Shown here: in pieces, positions 13,915 through 14,448 of the stretch
How positions within the stretch are numbered: position 1 is the stretch's first letter
Layout of the letters: the number at the start of each line of letters is the position of its first letter
From: JBBDSJ01 sp040905025
GTDB taxonomy: Bacteria; Pseudomonadota; Gammaproteobacteria; Methylohalomonadales; Methylohalomonadaceae
Direction of reading: 5' to 3'
NCBI GenBank assembly: GCA_040905025.1
Contig: JBBDSJ010000149.1
Coordinates: forward strand, 1-14,448
Length of the DNA: 14,448 bases
Position numbers and translations under genes: made by a program
The notes under the pieces: model-generated
Told to the model about the DNA's origin: nothing
Seen by the model: only the letters and a program-made list of their open reading frames with translations
The model's database searches: none

Positions 13915-13958
13915 GGCTTGCAGATTGCGGTGTTAATCCTGATAAGTATGCAAGCCAT
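13913..13958 (-). promoter_or_regulatory. inverted repeat that would fold over a start codon
   Basis: ATGGCTTGCA (13913-13922) and TGCAAGCCAT (13949-13958) are perfect 10-bp inverted copies with a 26-base spacer. In the minus-strand mRNA the 3' arm ends inside the start codon of the 13255-13914 gene, so the stem would hide the start. An AGGA in the loop is 20 or so bases away from the ATG. It could be a translational switch, or a DNA operator. Confidence 0.5.
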
Positions 13959-13973
13959 CATACACGAAGACAT

Positions 13974-14004
13974 AAAAAAAGCGGCTGTCGGTGAGGACAG
14001 CCGC
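13974..14004 (-). terminator. intrinsic terminator after the TonB receptor remnant
   Basis: GCGGCTGTC (13981-13989) pairs perfectly with GACAGCCGC (13996-14004) around a 6-base loop; on the minus strand the stem is followed by seven T's (13980-13974). This is a classical Rho-independent terminator for transcription coming from the receptor gene, 113 bases after its stop. Confidence 0.88.
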
Positions 14005-14014
14005 TTGCCGAAGT

Positions 14015-14094
14015 GATCGGTTTATGGGAGTCACCGATCGATAAATAAACTGGCACTAAAGGGTCGGGATAGTGGTGGCTACCATTATCCCGAC
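14015..14094. other. two further hairpins between the receptor stop and the terminator
   Basis: First hairpin: GATCGGT (14015-14021) with ACCGATC (14033-14039), 7 bp and an 11-base loop. Second: GTCGGGATAGTGGT (14063-14076) with ACCATTATCCCGAC (14081-14094), 14 pairs of which one is G-T, with a 4-base loop GGCT. Neither has a T-run. With the terminator they make three hairpins in about 120 bases. Their role is unknown; 3' end protection of the mRNA is one possibility. Confidence 0.6.
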
Positions 14095-14116
14095 TTACCA
14101 GGAGGAGACTCTTTTG

Positions 14117-14448
14117 TTAAAACTTCAGGGTTGCACCGGCAATAAAGGTACGTTCTGCACCCGGACGCAGGCCGATGCCGGAACGACGGCCATGAATATC
14201 ATCATCAATTGTGCGCACACCTGGTACAAAGTCGAGGGCGTCATGCAAGGTGAACGGGCGGTAGGTATCGATCTCCTCGGCTGTCAGCATAGTTGCTGCA
14301 CCGGGCGCATAGCGTACTTCCGATGGCAGGATTTCCCTGACATCAATGGAGGGTAATGTGCTGATGGTTGAGTCGGTTGTGCCCTGGGCATAGACCGGGC
14401 TACCGGCCAGCATCAATGCTGTCATGCTCAGCAATGAGCCGCCCCATT
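14117..14448 (-). pseudogene. TonB-dependent receptor (FecA-like) with its barrel deleted, 5' end outside the window
   Basis: The frame is open to the right edge, so the true start lies outside; the TTG at 14434 is internal to the signal peptide (SLLSMTALMLAGSPVYAQG). Then comes the start of a FecA-like plug domain: REILPSEVRYAPGAATMLTA, EEIDTYRPFTLHDALDFVPG, VRTIDDDIHGRRSGIGLR. In whole receptors GIGLRG continues into the plug and about 20 barrel strands. Here it runs straight into PGAERTFIAGATLKF and a stop, which is the usual last strand of such receptors, ending in the C-terminal Phe read by the BAM machinery. So about 600 residues seem to be missing, in frame, with the junction at a GLRPGA-like motif that may occur near both ends. 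Such a protein cannot form a channel. An assembly collapse is the main alternative. Confidence 0.75.

Overview
The window looks like a stretch of a gammaproteobacterial chromosome. The evidence is the family composition (NhaP2/CvrA-type antiporter, DUF2061, DUF2007 and DUF423 proteins, a Bat operon with a fused BatB-BatC protein, and a FecA-like TonB receptor remnant), the moderately GC-rich coding sequence, and short palindromic intergenic repeats of the kind common in Proteobacteria. UGA is a normal stop here (several Bat genes end in it and many proteins use UGG for Trp). No rRNA, tRNA, CRISPR array, transposase or phage gene was seen. I cannot name the genus.

Left part (1-3600): the 3' end of an M17 leucyl aminopeptidase-type gene is followed closely by a HigA-like antitoxin gene that is broken by a stop codon at its conserved HTH Trp and has no toxin partner. 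Next come an AT-rich segment with a Fur-box-like site, a small DUF2061 membrane protein, and a complete NhaP2-type K+/H+ antiporter. The gap between the antiporter and a convergent DUF2007/zinc-ribbon gene holds two different dispersed repeats.

Centre (3759-10905): a six-gene plus-strand operon, moxR - DUF58 - DUF4381 - batA - batB/C - batD. The last four junctions start with three 4-7 base overlaps and end with a 50-base gap. This is the Bat (aerotolerance-type) MoxR-VWA module: an AAA+ ATPase, a soluble VWA-like protein, membrane-anchored VWA proteins displayed at the periplasmic face, and an exported BatD. The general view is that MoxR ATPases and VWA proteins act together in protein or metal-cofactor assembly and envelope stress; the substrate is not known from this sequence.

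Right part (10958-14448, all minus strand): a small exported protein of unknown function, a DUF423 membrane protein, a signal-peptide-bearing methyltransferase-like protein with a good sigma70 promoter, a composite palindromic repeat, an FmdB-like small protein that has lost half of its cysteines, a membrane-anchored protein of unknown function whose start codon sits in a 10-bp inverted repeat, and a TonB-dependent receptor gene that has lost nearly its whole barrel, followed by a terminator and two more hairpins.

The best leads are the collapsed TonB receptor, the nonsense-broken orphan antitoxin, the start-codon-occluding stem before the 13255-13914 gene, and the four-part repeat content of the intergenic gaps. 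I did not find a clearly new multi-gene system; the central operon is a known module whose biochemical role is still poorly defined.
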